From positions 2,655,001 through 2,719,000 of the forward strand of contig NZ_CP054918.1 in the NCBI RefSeq assembly GCF_013364195.1: a DNA stretch of 64,000 bases, in the 5' to 3' direction. How positions within the stretch are numbered: position 1 is the first letter of the stretch; each line of letters starts with the position of its first letter. The notes under the pieces are model-generated. The model searched no databases, was not told the origin of the DNA, and was given only the letters and a program-made list of their open reading frames with translations. Source of the DNA: Streptomyces sp. NA04227 (lineage in GTDB: Bacteria; Actinomycetota; Actinomycetes; Streptomycetales; Streptomycetaceae). Position numbers and translations under genes: made by a program. Below are positions 18,424 to 28,528 of this stretch, one piece after another.

Positions 18424-19944
18424 ATGGCGCCCAGCCTGACGAAGGACTCGTCACGCGCCGGAACCCCCGGCTCCGAGAAGACCTTCTTCGGCCACCCCCG
18501 CGGTCTGGCCACCCTCTTCATGACGGAGATGTGGGAGCGATTCAGCTTCTACGGCATGAAGGCCCTGCTCCCGCTCTACCTGATCGCCGGTGGCCCGGCG
18601 GAGGGGGCCGCGGAGGGCGGCCTCGCGATGACCGCCGCCACCGCGACCGCGATCTACTCCATCTACCTGGCGATGGTCTACCTGCTCGCCATGCCCGGCG
18701 GCTGGTTCGGCGACCGGGTCTGGGGCCCGCGCAAGACGGTCACCATCTCCGCCTCGATCGTGGTGCTCGGCCACCTGACCCTGGCCATCCCCGGCCAGGG
18801 CGCGTTCTTCGCCGGTCTGGCCCTGGTCGCGATCGGCTCGGGTCTGCTGAAGGCCAACGTCTCGACGATGGTCGGCCACCTCTACGACGGTCCCGAGGAC
18901 CCGCGCCGCGACGGCGGTTTCACCGTCTTCTACATCGGCATCAACATCGGTGCCTTCGGTGCGCCGCTGATCATCGGCACCGTCGGCGAGAAGGTCAACT
19001 GGCACTTCGGCTTCGCCCTCGCCGCCCTCGGCATGGCGCTGGGCCTGGCCCAGTTCCTGCTCGGCACCCGGCACCTGAACCCGCGCTCCAGCGAGGTCCC
19101 CAAGCCGCTGAGCCCCGAGGAGCGCAGCTCGGTCCTGCGCAAGACGCTGGCCATCACCGGCCTGGTCGCGGTCTTCTACGCGGTCGTCGTCTTCACCGGC
19201 GTCTACACGCTCAACTGGGCCCTGATCCCGATCACCATCGCCGGCCTGATCATCCCGATCGGTGTGCTGGCGCGGATCAAGCGGGACAAGGACCTCTCGC
19301 GCGACGAGCAGTCGAAGATGAACGGCTACATCTGGTTCTTCGTGGCCGCCGCCGTCTTCTGGATGATCTACGACCAGGGCGGCTCGACCCTGTCGATCTT
19401 CGCCGAGTCCAAGACCAACACGGTCATCTTCGGCTTCGACTTCCCGGTCTCCTGGTTCCAGTCGGTCAACCCGGTCATGATCATGGCGCTCGCCCCGGTG
19501 ATCGCCTGGATGTGGCTCTACCTGGCGAAGAAGGCCAAGGAGCCGAGCACGGTGGTGAAGTTCTCCGCCGGTCTGGGCCTGGTCGGTCTGTCCTTCGTGC
19601 TCTTCCTGCTGCCGCTGGCCGCCGCCTCTCCCGACAGCAAGGTCAGCCCGATGTGGCTGGTCGGCATCTACCTGATCCAGACCGTCGGTGAGCTGTGCAT
19701 CTCGCCGGTCGGCCTCTCGGTGACCACCAAGATGGCCCCGGAGAAGTACGCCTCGCAGATGATGGGTGTCTGGTTCCTCGCGGTCACCGCGGGCGACTGC
19801 ACCACCGGTCTGCTGTCCATCGCCGGTGTCGACCTCAACAAGTCGAGCGTGGTGGCCACGGAGGCGATCCTTGCCCTCATCGCCGCGTTCGCCGTGTACA
19901 TGTACCGCAAGACGGTCCGCTCCCACATGGGCGAGGTCCACTGA
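18424..19944 (+). CDS. POT family peptide MFS transporter
   Basis: This 506-residue protein is a proton-coupled oligopeptide transporter (PTR2/POT family) with about 12-14 membrane helices. Family motifs are clear: MTEMWERFSFYGMKALLPLY, the E-x-x-E-R-F-x-Y-Y-like signature with FY here. VGHLYDGPEDPRRDGGFTVF and YIGINIGAFGAPLIIGTVGE follow in helix 5, then QTVGELCISPVGLS. The N-terminal ~18 residues are cytoplasmic. It imports di- and tripeptides using the proton gradient. ATG 18424 has AGAGGA at a good distance. A terminator follows at 19959. It is monocistronic. Confidence 0.95.
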   Translation: MAPSLTKDSSRAGTPGSEKTFFGHPRGLATLFMTEMWERFSFYGMKALLPLYLIAGGPAEGAAEGGLAMTAATATAIYSIYLAMVYLLAMPGGWFGDRVWGPRKTVTISASIVVLGHLTLAIPGQGAFFAGLALVAIGSGLLKANVSTMVGHLYDGPEDPRRDGGFTVFYIGINIGAFGAPLIIGTVGEKVNWHFGFALAALGMALGLAQFLLGTRHLNPRSSEVPKPLSPEERSSVLRKTLAITGLVAVFYAVVVFTGVYTLNWALIPITIAGLIIPIGVLARIKRDKDLSRDEQSKMNGYIWFFVAAAVFWMIYDQGGSTLSIFAESKTNTVIFGFDFPVSWFQSVNPVMIMALAPVIAWMWLYLAKKAKEPSTVVKFSAGLGLVGLSFVLFLLPLAAASPDSKVSPMWLVGIYLIQTVGELCISPVGLSVTTKMAPEKYASQMMGVWFLAVTAGDCTTGLLSIAGVDLNKSSVVATEAILALIAAFAVYMYRKTVRSHMGEVH

Positions 19945-19958
19945 TCCGCTCGCACGGA

Positions 19959-19995
19959 AAAGGGTCTCGGCGCTCGGCGAGCGTCGAGACCCTTT
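19959..19995. terminator. terminator after the POT gene
   Basis: AAAGGGTCTCG (19959-19969) pairs with CGAGACCCTTT (19985-19995). An inner CGCTC/GAGCG stem with loop GGC continues the helix. Downstream to 20130 lies a run of degenerate 20-23-bp repeats based on GTGCGTCCACGG, without a gene. Confidence 0.85.
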
Positions 19996-20130
19996 GTGCG
20001 TTCACGCGCCTTCACGTGCGTTCACGGCGGGAGGCCTGGTGCGTCCACGGGGGCCTTGCGCGCCCACAGAGGCCTGTGCGTCCACGGAAGGAACGTACGT
20101 ATACGGGTGGACCCTTGGGCCCCGCTCCCC

Positions 20131-20640
20131 TCAGGAAGGCGCGCCCAGCTCCGCCCAGACCGTCTTGCCGGTCAGGCCCGGGGTACGGACGATGCCCCAG
20201 TCCAGGCAGAGCCGCTGCACGATGAACATGCCGTGGCCGCCGGGGCGGCCCGCGCGGTGCGGGGTACGGGGTGCGGGGTTGCCGGTGCCCTTGTCGCGGA
20301 CCTCGATCCGCAGCACCTTGCCCTCGCAGGAGATCCACATCTCCTCGGGGCCGCCCGCGTGCAGGCAGGCGTTGGTGACCAGTTCGGAGACCACCAGCAG
20401 GACGTCCTCGGCGGCGGCCCGCCGGTCCGCTCCGGTGGCCGGGAGCCAGCCCCAGGCGTAGAGCGCGTCACGGGTGAAGTCGCGGGCCATCGGCACGATG
20501 CCACTGGCGTCCTCGAAGCCGAGTCTGCGGACCTGGCGACCGGTGGCCGAGGTCGTGGGCGCGCCCTCGGCCCCCGCGGGAGCGGCGACGCCCGGTTCCG
20601 GGCCCCGCTCGCCCGGCGAGAAAGGCCGGGTGGTGCTCAT
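20131..20640 (-). CDS. prsI: anti-sigma factor, RsbW-like (PrsI-type)
   Basis: This ~169-residue protein has a HATPase_c fold: VLLVVSELVTNACLHAGG (N box), RIEVRDKGTG and GRPGGHGMFIVQRLCLDWG (G box). It is an RsbW/SpoIIAB-type anti-sigma kinase. It should bind the sigma factor encoded at 21458 and phosphorylate the antagonist at 20828, forming a partner-switching module. The symbols prsI, arsI and sigI come from the S. coelicolor SigI locus and are applied by gene order from memory. ATG 20640 and GTG 20646 (two codons upstream) share the GAGGTG ribosome binding site, so the exact start is uncertain. The N-terminal ~45 residues are disordered and Gly/Ala/Pro-rich. Confidence 0.85.
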   Translation of the reverse strand: MSTTRPFSPGERGPEPGVAAPAGAEGAPTTSATGRQVRRLGFEDASGIVPMARDFTRDALYAWGWLPATGADRRAAAEDVLLVVSELVTNACLHAGGPEEMWISCEGKVLRIEVRDKGTGNPAPRTPHRAGRPGGHGMFIVQRLCLDWGIVRTPGLTGKTVWAELGAPS

Positions 20641-20827
20641 CAGCACTTCACCTCACCGATTCACCAGTCGTGGCACTACTTGCCGTTATGCCTGTTGACA
20701 GATCCAGAATGTCTTCTGCCCGGTCGCCGCGTGAGAACACCCACGTATTTGCCGGGGCGCGTGTGACGCTCGTAACGCGTCCGTCACACAGCGAGAGAAG
20801 GCCCGCGAACAGCGGGGGAACGCGGCT

Positions 20828-21202
20828 TCACGCGCCCGGCCGCAGTGCTTCTTCGACGGTGTCGTGGAGGGTGAAGACGGCCTCGGCACCGGTGATTTCG
20901 AAGACCCGGGCCACCACCGGGAGCATGCCCGCGAGATGGACGCCGCCGCCCTCCGCCTCCGCCTTCAGGCGGGCGCCGAGCAGCACGTTGAGCCCGGTGG
21001 AATCACAGAACTCCAGCCGCGAGCAGTCGACGACCAGGCGGCTCAGGCCGCGGTCGACACACGCTTCGAGCGGCTCGCGCAACAGATCCGCGGTGTGATG
21101 GTCCAGCTCGCCTGCCGGGGTGACGACGGCGCTGCTGCCCTCATCCCGTACCTCGACAAGGAGCCGGCCCCGATGGGTACTGCCGACCGTCCCGCGGTCC
21201 AT
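20828..21202 (-). CDS. arsI: anti-anti-sigma factor, STAS domain (ArsI-type)
   Basis: This 124-residue protein is a single STAS domain: VVTPAGELDHHTADLLREPL, then VVDCSRLEFCDSTGLNVLLG. In the latter, the Ser of CDSTG is the residue phosphorylated by RsbW-like kinases. HLAGMLPVVARVFEITGA follows. In its unphosphorylated form it should bind the anti-sigma factor and free the sigma factor. I chose ATG 21202, with GGGAGAG about nine bases upstream. An in-frame start at 21280 would place 26 extra residues in the promoter region. It is divergent from the sigma factor gene. Confidence 0.87.
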   Translation of the reverse strand: MDRGTVGSTHRGRLLVEVRDEGSSAVVTPAGELDHHTADLLREPLEACVDRGLSRLVVDCSRLEFCDSTGLNVLLGARLKAEAEGGGVHLAGMLPVVARVFEITGAEAVFTLHDTVEEALRPGA

Positions 21203-21457
21203 GCCGTCACTCTCTCCCGACAGTCGTGGATGTGGATTGACGCTGTTGAACACTACGCCCTCTTGTCGGCCTTCCAACACCCGAACAACCTGAGCAAAAC
21301 GGACATTTGACAGCTAAACGCACTTGCAAGACCCGCCGAAAAACGGGTAGGGCTAGTAGGGACACATGACCGACACGGCCGGCTCGGAGGCGCCGCAAAC
21401 CGCACCGCACGCACTGGCACCGGCAGCCATATGCCGAGAATCATGGAGGACATCCCG

Positions 21458-22366
21458 ATGTCACCGGCCCCCCGGCTCGACGAATCGCACACCGACAAGG
21501 CGACGTCGGCACCCCCGCCGGAACTCCGCGCCGAGACCTTCGGGCCCGCAGAGGCCCTCGAAGACCTCGACCTCCCCGAGATCCCGCCGTACGACGAGGT
21601 GGGACCGACGGACGCGCGGGCTCTGTCCAAGACCCTCTTCGACCGCCTCGGTTCGCTCGAAGAAGGCACGCACGAATACGCGTACGTACGCAACACACTG
21701 GTCGAACTCAACCTGGCCCTGGTCAAGTTCGCCGCCTCCCGGTTCCGCTCCCGCAGCGAGCCGATGGAGGACATCATCCAGGTCGGCACCATCGGCCTGA
21801 TCAAGGCGATCGACCGCTTCGAGCTCAGCCGCGGCGTCGAGTTCCCGACCTTCGCGATGCCGACCATCGTCGGCGAGATCAAGCGCTTCTTCCGCGACAC
21901 CAGTTGGTCCGTACGGGTCCCGCGGCGGCTCCAGGAGCTGCGTCTGGACCTGGCCAAGGCGGGCGACGAACTGGCGCAGAAGCTCGACCGCGCGCCCACC
22001 GTGGCGGAACTCGCCGAGCGCCTGGACCTGAGCCGGGACGAGGTCATCGAGGGCATGGCGGCCAGCAATGCCTATACGGCCAGCTCCCTGGACGCCCAGC
22101 CCGAGGAGGACGACTCCGAGGGCGCGCTCGCGGACCGGATCGGCTACGAGGACCACGGCCTGGAGGGCATCGAGTACATCGAGTCCCTCAAGCCCCTGAT
22201 CGCCGAACTCCCGCCGCGCGACCGCAAGATCCTCTCGCTGCGCTTCGTCGCCAATATGACGCAGTCGGAGATCGGCGAGGAACTCGGCATCTCCCAGATG
22301 CACGTCTCCCGCCTCCTGACCCGCACGCTGGGCAGGCTGCGCAAGGGGCTCACGGTCGAGGAATGA
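21458..22366 (+). CDS. sigI: RNA polymerase sigma factor, SigB/SigF/SigG subfamily
   Basis: The 302-residue protein has region 2 (ALVKFAASRFRSRSEPMEDI, VGTIGLIKAIDRFELSRGVE, TFAMPTIVGEIKRFFRDTSW), then SVRVPRRLQELRLDLAKA and region 3. Region 4 is PRDRKILSLRFVANMTQSEI plus GEELGISQMHVSRLLTRTLG. It belongs to the stress/sporulation sigma class controlled by partner switching, and the PrsI- and ArsI-like genes lie next to it. ATG 21458 has GGAGG eight bases upstream; in-frame ATGs at 21431 and 21443 lack a binding site. The N-terminal ~45 residues are acidic and probably disordered. By synteny it corresponds to SigI of S. coelicolor. Confidence 0.9.
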   Translation: MSPAPRLDESHTDKATSAPPPELRAETFGPAEALEDLDLPEIPPYDEVGPTDARALSKTLFDRLGSLEEGTHEYAYVRNTLVELNLALVKFAASRFRSRSEPMEDIIQVGTIGLIKAIDRFELSRGVEFPTFAMPTIVGEIKRFFRDTSWSVRVPRRLQELRLDLAKAGDELAQKLDRAPTVAELAERLDLSRDEVIEGMAASNAYTASSLDAQPEEDDSEGALADRIGYEDHGLEGIEYIESLKPLIAELPPRDRKILSLRFVANMTQSEIGEELGISQMHVSRLLTRTLGRLRKGLTVEE

Positions 22367-22512
22367 CAGCGGGCACGGCAAGAGACATGACGACGACGCA
22401 CTGACCGAACGGCGGCCGACGACCTGCCCCGCGGAATCTCGCTCCCCGAACGGGGGCGGGGTTCCACCGGGCAGTACCTCGGCCGCCGGGGTCGGCGGTC
22501 GGCATGTGCACA

Positions 22513-22560
22513 ACGGATGACCGGGGGTCGCCTCTTGGGAGGCGGCCCCCGGTCATCCGT
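22513..22560. terminator. bidirectional terminator, 22-bp stem
   Basis: 22513-22534 pairs with 22539-22560 around the loop TTGG, with a single G:U-type position. It separates sigI from the convergent hutI and is one of the longest stems in the window. Confidence 0.9.
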
Positions 22561-22626
22561 TTGTGAACCCGCAGCAGCTCCTCTCGCCGAGCCGCGTCAC
22601 GGCGGCGGGCGCGCGCGGGACCCTGC

Positions 22627-23796
22627 TCAGAAGACCCGCACCCCCTCCCGCCACACCTCCCCCACCAACGGAACCCCCGGCCGGTACACCAGGTGGACAT
22701 GGCTCGGGGCGTCCAGGACGGTGAGGTCGGCCCGGGTGCCGGGGGTGAGGCGGCCGACGTCGGTGCGGCGCAGGGCCGCGGCGCCGCCCGCGGTGGCGGA
22801 CCAGAGGGCCTCGTCCGGGGTCATGCCCATGTCGCGCACGGCGAGGGCCAGGCAGAACGGCACCGACGAGGTGTACGAGGAACCGGGGTTGCAGTCCGTG
22901 GACAGGGCGACCGTGGCACCCGCGTCGAGCAGGCGGCGGGCGTCGGGCCACTCGGCGCGGGTGGAGAACTCGGCGCCGGGCAGCAGGGTGGCCACCGTGT
23001 TGCTGTGGGCCAGGGCGTCGACGTCCGCGTCCGTGAGGTGGGTGCAGTGGTCGGCGCTGGCGGCGCCGAGTTCGACGGCGAGCTGGACGCCGGGGCCGTA
23101 GCCGAGCTGGTTGGCGTGGACGCGGGGCACCAGGCCCTTGGCGATGCCCGCGGTGAGGATCGCGCGGGCCTGGTCGCCGTCGAAGGCGCCCCGCTCGCAG
23201 AAGACGTCGACCCAACGGGCGTGCGGGGCACAGGCGTTCAGCATCTCGCCGGTGACCAGGTCGACATAGCCCGCCGGGTCGTCGTCGTACTCGGGGGCGA
23301 CGATGTGCGCGCCGAGATAGGTGACCTCGTCGGTCTGGGCGGCGGCGATGCGCAGGGCGCGTTCCTCGTGCTCGACGCTCAGGCCGTAGCCGGACTTCGT
23401 CTCGAAGGTCGTGGTGCCCTGGCGCAGCGCCTCGCGCAGGTGCCGGGCGAGGTTCGCGGCGAGTTCCTCGTCGCTGGCCGCGCGGGTGGCGGCGACCGTG
23501 GTGCGGATGCCGCCTGCCGAGTAACTCCGTCCGGACATACGGGCGTTGAACTCCGCGGTGCGGTCGCCCGCGAAGACCAGGTGCGAGTGCGAGTCCACGA
23601 AGCCGGGGATCACGGCACGTCCGCCGAGGTCCTCGGCCGTGTCCGCCGCGGGCGCCTTCGCGGCCGGGCCCGCCCAGGCGACGCGGTCGCCGTCGAGCAC
23701 GAGCGCCGCGTCGGTCAGCAGACCGAGCGGGCCCTCGCCGAGCCCCGGGTCGTTGGTGACCAGGCTGCCGATGCCGGTCAGGACGGTGGTGCTCAT
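22627..23796 (-). CDS. hutI: imidazolonepropionase
   Basis: HutI (389 residues) hydrolyses 4-imidazolone-5-propionate to N-formimino-L-glutamate, the third step of histidine breakdown. It is an amidohydrolase-fold zinc enzyme: [19 protein letters not shown] (His-x-His ligands), [40 protein letters not shown] and [20 protein letters not shown]. The ATG at 23796 has GAGG six bases upstream. It is the last gene of the hutU-M20-hutF-hutI operon and ends before a strong terminator. A 124-bp gap with a 21-bp tandem repeat separates it from hutF. Confidence 0.96.
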   Translation of the reverse strand: MSTTVLTGIGSLVTNDPGLGEGPLGLLTDAALVLDGDRVAWAGPAAKAPAADTAEDLGGRAVIPGFVDSHSHLVFAGDRTAEFNARMSGRSYSAGGIRTTVAATRAASDEELAANLARHLREALRQGTTTFETKSGYGLSVEHEERALRIAAAQTDEVTYLGAHIVAPEYDDDPAGYVDLVTGEMLNACAPHARWVDVFCERGAFDGDQARAILTAGIAKGLVPRVHANQLGYGPGVQLAVELGAASADHCTHLTDADVDALAHSNTVATLLPGAEFSTRAEWPDARRLLDAGATVALSTDCNPGSSYTSSVPFCLALAVRDMGMTPDEALWSATAGGAAALRRTDVGRLTPGTRADLTVLDAPSHVHLVYRPGVPLVGEVWREGVRVF

Positions 23797-23848
23797 CGAG
23801 TGCCTCTGTCTTTCTGCCGATGGTGGCGGCGTTCCTGGCGTTCCTGGC

Positions 23849-23890
23849 TTCGCGACCGGGTTCCTGGCGTTCGCGACCGGGTTCCCGGCG
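23849..23890. repeat. 21-bp tandem duplication between hutF and hutI
   Basis: TTCGCGACCGGGTTCCTGGC at 23849 is repeated at 23870 with one change (two 21-bp units). Further half-units GTTCCTGGCG precede it at 23831-23848. The block lies in the untranslated gap of the hut operon and could lower or space expression of hutI. Confidence 0.75.
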
Positions 23891-23920
23891 TCGTTGCGTG
23901 TGCGGCGCCGGACGGGACGC

Positions 23921-25423
23921 CTACGAGCTGTCCCGCAGCGCCCCGATGGCCTCCGCCAACGCCCTTGGTACGTCCGGGACTTGGGTGTGCCGACCGTCCC
24001 GTACGAGAGGGCGGCCGCCCACCACGACATGGCGTACGTCGGCGGCGGTGGCCGCGAAGACGGCGGTTTCCGCGCCGAGGCGGGGGATCGTGCCCGCGGT
24101 GCGGACGCTGTCGAGGGCGATCGTGGTCAGGTCGGCGAGGGCGCCGCGCTCCAGGGTGCCCGCGTCGGGGCGGCCGAGGGCGGTGTGGCCGCTGTGGCTC
24201 GCGGCGCGCAGCAGGGCGGCGGCGGTCCAGTGGCCGCGGGTGCGGGTGCGCAGGCGTTCGTCGAGTTCCATCGCCCGCGCCTCCTCGAAGAGGTCGATGA
24301 CGGCGTGGCTGTCGCTGCCCAGCGAGAGCGGGCTGCCCGCGGACTGGAGCCGGGGGGCGGGGCCGATGCCGTCGGCGAGGTCGCGTTCGGTGGTCGGGCA
24401 CATGCAGGTGCCGGTGCCCGAGCCGCCGAGCAGGGCGATGTCCTCGTCGGTGAGATGGGTGTTGTGGACGCCGGTGGTGTCCGGGCCGAGCACGCCGTGG
24501 TCGGCGAGCAGCCGGGTGGGCGTGCGGCCGTGCGCGGCCAGGCACGCCTCGTTCTCGGCGGTCTGCTCGGAGAGATGGACGTGCAGCGGTACGGCGCGCT
24601 CGCGCGCCCACTCGGCCACGGTCGCCAACTGGGCGGCGGGGACGGCCCGTACGGAGTGCACGGCCGCACCGACCAGGACGTCGGCGGCCTCGTCCGGTCC
24701 GCGCACGGAGCCGCCCGGCACGAGCGGAGAGCCGCCCGGCGCGCGCACGGCACCACCGGGCCCGCTCGCGCGGTCCGCGAGGTCCGTGGCGCGGGCCGCC
24801 CAGGCCTCGGTGTCCCCGTCGCTGAAGCGCAGTTGGTGCCGGTTCGGGGACTCGCCGAAACCGGCCGCGACGTAGGCGGTGTCGAGGAGGGTGAGGCGGA
24901 TGCCCGCCTCACGGGCGGCGGCGATCAGTGCCTCGCCCATGGCGTTGGGGTCGTTGTAGCGGGCACCGCCGGGCGCGTGGTGCAGGTAGTGGAACTCGCC
25001 GACCGCGGTGATCCCGGCGAGCGCCATCTCCGCGTAGACGGCGCGCGCGAGCCGGAAGTACGTGTCGGGGGTGAGCCGTTCGGCCACCCCGTACATGGTC
25101 TCGCGCCAGGTCCAGAAGGTGCCGCTGCCGACCTGGACGGTGCCGCGCAGCGCGCGGTGGAAGGCGTGCGAGTGCGCGTTGGCCAGGCCCGGCAGGGTCA
25201 GCCCGCGCAGCACCACCGCGCCGGGCGGCGGCGTCGGCACCGAGGTGCGCACCGCCGAGATCCGTCCGGCGCGCACCTCCACGACGACATCCGGTTCGAC
25301 ATGGCTGCCGAGCCAGGCGTGCTCCAGCCAGTAGACCGCTTCCGGCGGGCCCGGATCTGCGGCCCGACTGCCGTACGGGTCAAGGGAGTTGCGCGGGTCG
25401 GGTGCCTGTTCGCTCAGGTGCAC
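23921..25423 (-). CDS. hutF: formimidoylglutamate deiminase
   Basis: HutF converts N-formimidoyl-L-glutamate to N-formyl-L-glutamate and ammonia, the branch of histidine degradation used by Pseudomonas and Streptomyces. The 500-residue protein is an amidohydrolase: [20 protein letters not shown], then [53 protein letters not shown] and [23 protein letters not shown] 25423 has AAGG six bases upstream and overlaps the preceding gene by 10 bases. Around residues 215-240 there is a Pro-Gly-Gly-rich insertion ([10 protein letters not shown] then [12 protein letters not shown]) made by a short DNA repeat; relatives usually lack it. This raises the length from the usual ~455 to 500. Confidence 0.92.
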   Translation of the reverse strand: MHLSEQAPDPRNSLDPYGSRAADPGPPEAVYWLEHAWLGSHVEPDVVVEVRAGRISAVRTSVPTPPPGAVVLRGLTLPGLANAHSHAFHRALRGTVQVGSGTFWTWRETMYGVAERLTPDTYFRLARAVYAEMALAGITAVGEFHYLHHAPGGARYNDPNAMGEALIAAAREAGIRLTLLDTAYVAAGFGESPNRHQLRFSDGDTEAWAARATDLADRASGPGGAVRAPGGSPLVPGGSVRGPDEAADVLVGAAVHSVRAVPAAQLATVAEWARERAVPLHVHLSEQTAENEACLAAHGRTPTRLLADHGVLGPDTTGVHNTHLTDEDIALLGGSGTGTCMCPTTERDLADGIGPAPRLQSAGSPLSLGSDSHAVIDLFEEARAMELDERLRTRTRGHWTAAALLRAASHSGHTALGRPDAGTLERGALADLTTIALDSVRTAGTIPRLGAETAVFAATAADVRHVVVGGRPLVRDGRHTQVPDVPRALAEAIGALRDSS

Positions 25424-26688
25424 GCGAGACCTTTCAGTACGTCGGCCAGGGCCATCACCCCGGCCACGCAGTCGTCCTCCTCGGCGAACTCGGCCGGGGA
25501 GTGCGAGACGCCGGTCGGGTTGCGGACGAACAGCATGGCGGTGGGGAGGGACTCGGACAGGATTCCGGCGTCGTGTCCCGCGCCGGTGCCGAGCACCGGC
25601 ACCCGGCCACCGTCGGTGCCCAGGATGCGGGTGAGCTCGTCGCGCAGCGCGTCGCCGAACTCGACGACGGGCGTGAAGGATTCGCGCACCACGTCGAGTT
25701 CCACGCCGTGCCGGGCGGCGTACTCCTCGGCCGAGCGCCGTACCGCGTCGACCACGGTGTCCAGGTCCCGCTGGTCGGCGGCGCGCGAGTCGAGCCAGCC
25801 GCGGACCAGGGAGGGGATGGCGTTCACGCCGTTCGGTTCGACCGCGATCTTGCCGAACGTGGCGACGGCGCCCGCGAGTTCGGCCTCGCGGCGGGCGGCG
25901 AGCACTGTCTCCGCATACGGCAGCATCGGGTCGCGGCGGTCGGCGAGCCGGGTCGTACCGGCGTGGTTGGCCTCGCCCCGGAAGTCGAAGCGCCAGCGGC
26001 CGTGCGGCCAGATCGCGGAGGCCAGGCCCACCTGGGCGGCGTTCTCGCCGGGCAGGGCGAGCGCGCGGCCCTGCTCGATGTGCAGTTCCACGAACGCGCC
26101 GATACGGGCGAGGCGTTCGGGGTCGGCGCCGATCGCGTCCGGGTCGTACCCGGCGCTCTCCATGGCCCGCGGCAGGGTGATGCCCTCGCCGTCGGTGAGG
26201 GCGAAGGCCTGCTCGCGGGTCAGGCGCCCGGCGCTCAGCCGGGAGCCCACGCAGGCGAGCCCGAAGCGGGCCCCCTCCTCGTCGCCGAAGTTGACGATCG
26301 CCACCGGCCTGGTGAACCGCGCTCCCCTGCGGCGCAGTTCGTCCAGGGCGGCGAAGGAGGAGACCACGCCGAGCGGCCCGTCGAAGGCACCGCCGTCGGG
26401 CACCGAGTCCAGGTGCGAGCCGGTGACGACGGCGTCGCCCGCGGCCGGATCGCCCAGCCAGGCCCACTGGTTGCCGTTGCGGTCCAGCTCGCAGGCCAGG
26501 CCACGGGCGGTGGCCTGGGCGGTGAACCAGTCGCGGCACTCGGCGTCGGCGGGCGTCCAGGCGTAGCGCCGGTAGCCGCCGCTGTCGGCGTTCCTGCCGA
26601 TGGCCGCCAGCTCCTTCCACATCGCGTGGAAGGAGGGCGGGTCGCCGGCGGACGCCGGGGTCGCGGCAGGCACGGTGGACTCCGTCAC
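25414..26688 (-). CDS. M20 family amidohydrolase, allantoate amidohydrolase-like
   Basis: This 424-residue Zn-dependent hydrolase belongs to the M20 allantoate amidohydrolase / N-carbamoyl-L-amino acid hydrolase group. Visible ligand motifs are [20 protein letters not shown] and [11 protein letters not shown], plus [40 protein letters not shown] belongs to the dimerisation domain. It overlaps hutU by GTGA and hutF by 10 bases, so it is made together with the histidine-degrading enzymes. The HutF route needs a deformylase (HutG) and none is present here. This enzyme is a reasonable candidate for hydrolysing the N-formyl or N-formimidoyl glutamate amide bond, but that is inference. The annotation allantoate amidohydrolase may be misleading. 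Confidence 0.88.
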   Translation of the reverse strand: MTESTVPAATPASAGDPPSFHAMWKELAAIGRNADSGGYRRYAWTPADAECRDWFTAQATARGLACELDRNGNQWAWLGDPAAGDAVVTGSHLDSVPDGGAFDGPLGVVSSFAALDELRRRGARFTRPVAIVNFGDEEGARFGLACVGSRLSAGRLTREQAFALTDGEGITLPRAMESAGYDPDAIGADPERLARIGAFVELHIEQGRALALPGENAAQVGLASAIWPHGRWRFDFRGEANHAGTTRLADRRDPMLPYAETVLAARREAELAGAVATFGKIAVEPNGVNAIPSLVRGWLDSRAADQRDLDTVVDAVRRSAEEYAARHGVELDVVRESFTPVVEFGDALRDELTRILGTDGGRVPVLGTGAGHDAGILSESLPTAMLFVRNPTGVSHSPAEFAEEDDCVAGVMALADVLKGLACT

Positions 26689-28358
26689 GCGGATTCCTTC
26701 GGCTCGGATTCCTTCATCGGGATACGGACGTCCTTGGCCTCGGCGACCGTCTCGGCGCCCTCGTAACCGGCGTCGACGTGCCGGATCACGCCCATGCCCG
26801 GGTCGTTGGTGAGCACCCGGCGCAGCTTCTCGCCCGCCAGCTTGGTGCCGTCGGCGACGGAGACCTGGCCCGCGTGGATCGAGCGGCCCATGCCGACGCC
26901 GCCGCCGTGGTGCAGGGAGACCCAGGAGGCGCCCGAGGCGACGTTGACCATGGCGTTGAGCAGCGGCCAGTCGGCGATCGCGTCGGAGCCGTCGAGCATG
27001 GCCTCGGTCTCGCGGTACGGGGAGGCCACCGAGCCGCAGTCCAGGTGGTCGCGGCCGATGGCGAGCGGGGCCTGGAGCTCGCCACTGGCCACCATGTCGT
27101 TGAAGCGCTCACCGGCGCGGTCGCGCTCGCCGTAGCCGAGCCAGCAGATCCGGGCGGGCAGGCCCTGGAAGTGGACACGCTCCCCGGCCATCTTGATCCA
27201 GCGGGCCAGCGACTCGTTCTCCGGGAACAGGTCGAGGATCGCCTTGTCGGTGGCGGCGATGTCCTTCGGGTCGCCGGACAGCGCGGCCCACCGGAAGGGG
27301 CCCTTGCCCTCGCAGAACAGCGGGCGGATATAGGCCGGTACGAAGCCGGGGAAGGCGAACGCCCGCTCGTAGCCGTGGAGTTTGGCCTCGCCGCGGATGG
27401 AGTTGCCGTAGTCGAAGACCTCGGCACCGGCGTCCATGAAGCCGACCATGGCCTCGACGTGCTTGGCCATCGACTCCCGCGCGCGGGTGGTGAAGTCGGC
27501 GGGCTTCTCGGCGGCGTAGGCGGCCATGTCCTCGAAGGCGATGCCGAGCGGCAGGTAGGCCAGCGGGTCGTGGGCGCTGGTCTGGTCGGTGACGATGTCG
27601 ACGGGCGCGCCCTCGGCGAGCATCCGCGGCAGGAGTTCGGCGGCGTTGCCGAGCAGGCCGATGGAGAGCGGGCGGCGGGCGTCGCGGGCCTCGGTGGCGA
27701 GCTGGAGGGCGTGCTCCAGGGAGTCGGCCCTCACATCGAGGTAGCGGTGCTCGATCCGGCGCTCGATGGCGCGCGGGTCGCAGTCGATACAGATCGCGAC
27801 GCCGTCGTTCATGGTCACGGCGAGCGGCTGGGCGCCGCCCATGCCGCCGAGTCCGGCGGTCAGCGTGATGGTCCCGGCGAGCGTGCCGCCGAACTTCTTC
27901 GCGGCGACGGCGGCGAAGGTCTCGTAGGTGCCCTGGAGGATGCCCTGGGTGCCGATGTAGATCCAGGAACCGGCGGTCATCTGGCCGTACATGGTCAGGC
28001 CGAGCTGTTCGAGGCGCCGGAACTCCTCCCAGTTCGCCCAGTCGCCGACCAGGTTGGAGTTGGCGAGCAGCACGCGCGGCGCCCACTCGTGGGTCTGCAT
28101 CACACCGACCGGGCGCCCCGACTGGACCAGCATGGTCTCGTCCTGCTTCAGGGTCTTCAGGGTGCGCACCATCGCGTCGAAGGAGCGCCAGTCGCGGGCG
28201 GCCTTGCCGGTGCCGCCGTAGACGACGAGCTTGTCCGGGTGCTCGGCCACCTCGGGGTCGAGGTTGTTCTGCAGCATCCGCAGGGCCGCTTCCTGCTGCC
28301 ATCCCAGGGTGCTCAGTTCCGTACCACGCGGCGCTCGTACGGGCCCAGGTCCTGACAT
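26685..28358 (-). CDS. hutU: urocanate hydratase
   Basis: Urocanase (557 residues) adds water to urocanate to form 4-imidazolone-5-propionate, using tightly bound NAD as an electrophile. The sequence is typical from start to end: [40 protein letters not shown], and a C-terminal region ending in the catalytic domain [28 protein letters not shown] lies ideally before ATG 28358. It is the first gene of the hut operon; histidase (hutH) is not in the window and must be encoded elsewhere. A direct repeat of TGATCGG lies just upstream (28381-28409). Confidence 0.97.
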   Translation of the reverse strand: MSGPGPVRAPRGTELSTLGWQQEAALRMLQNNLDPEVAEHPDKLVVYGGTGKAARDWRSFDAMVRTLKTLKQDETMLVQSGRPVGVMQTHEWAPRVLLANSNLVGDWANWEEFRRLEQLGLTMYGQMTAGSWIYIGTQGILQGTYETFAAVAAKKFGGTLAGTITLTAGLGGMGGAQPLAVTMNDGVAICIDCDPRAIERRIEHRYLDVRADSLEHALQLATEARDARRPLSIGLLGNAAELLPRMLAEGAPVDIVTDQTSAHDPLAYLPLGIAFEDMAAYAAEKPADFTTRARESMAKHVEAMVGFMDAGAEVFDYGNSIRGEAKLHGYERAFAFPGFVPAYIRPLFCEGKGPFRWAALSGDPKDIAATDKAILDLFPENESLARWIKMAGERVHFQGLPARICWLGYGERDRAGERFNDMVASGELQAPLAIGRDHLDCGSVASPYRETEAMLDGSDAIADWPLLNAMVNVASGASWVSLHHGGGVGMGRSIHAGQVSVADGTKLAGEKLRRVLTNDPGMGVIRHVDAGYEGAETVAEAKDVRIPMKESEPKESA

Positions 28359-28380
28359 GGCTGCCTCCTCGCGGATTGTT

Positions 28381-28409
28381 TGATCGGTTATTCACATCCT
28401 GATCGGATG
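28381..28409 (-). promoter_or_regulatory. candidate operator upstream of hutU
   Basis: TGATCGG occurs at 28381-28387 and again at 28400-28406, 19 bp apart (about two helical turns). The second copy lies inside the imperfect palindrome CATCCTGATCGGATG (28395-28409). The site is 23-51 bp upstream of the hutU start and about 120 bp from the divergent decarboxylase-like gene, so it may be a hut operator. The cognate regulator is not known to me. Confidence 0.45.
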
Positions 28410-28528
28410 AATAGAGTTAGTCAATACGGCGTCGGGGGCGGCCTGCGCAACATTCGCGCGCGCCCTTCCCCGTACGGACTCTCACCATCCGCCGGGACGC
28501 CCGCACCCGTACGTGGTTGGCTGGCGGC

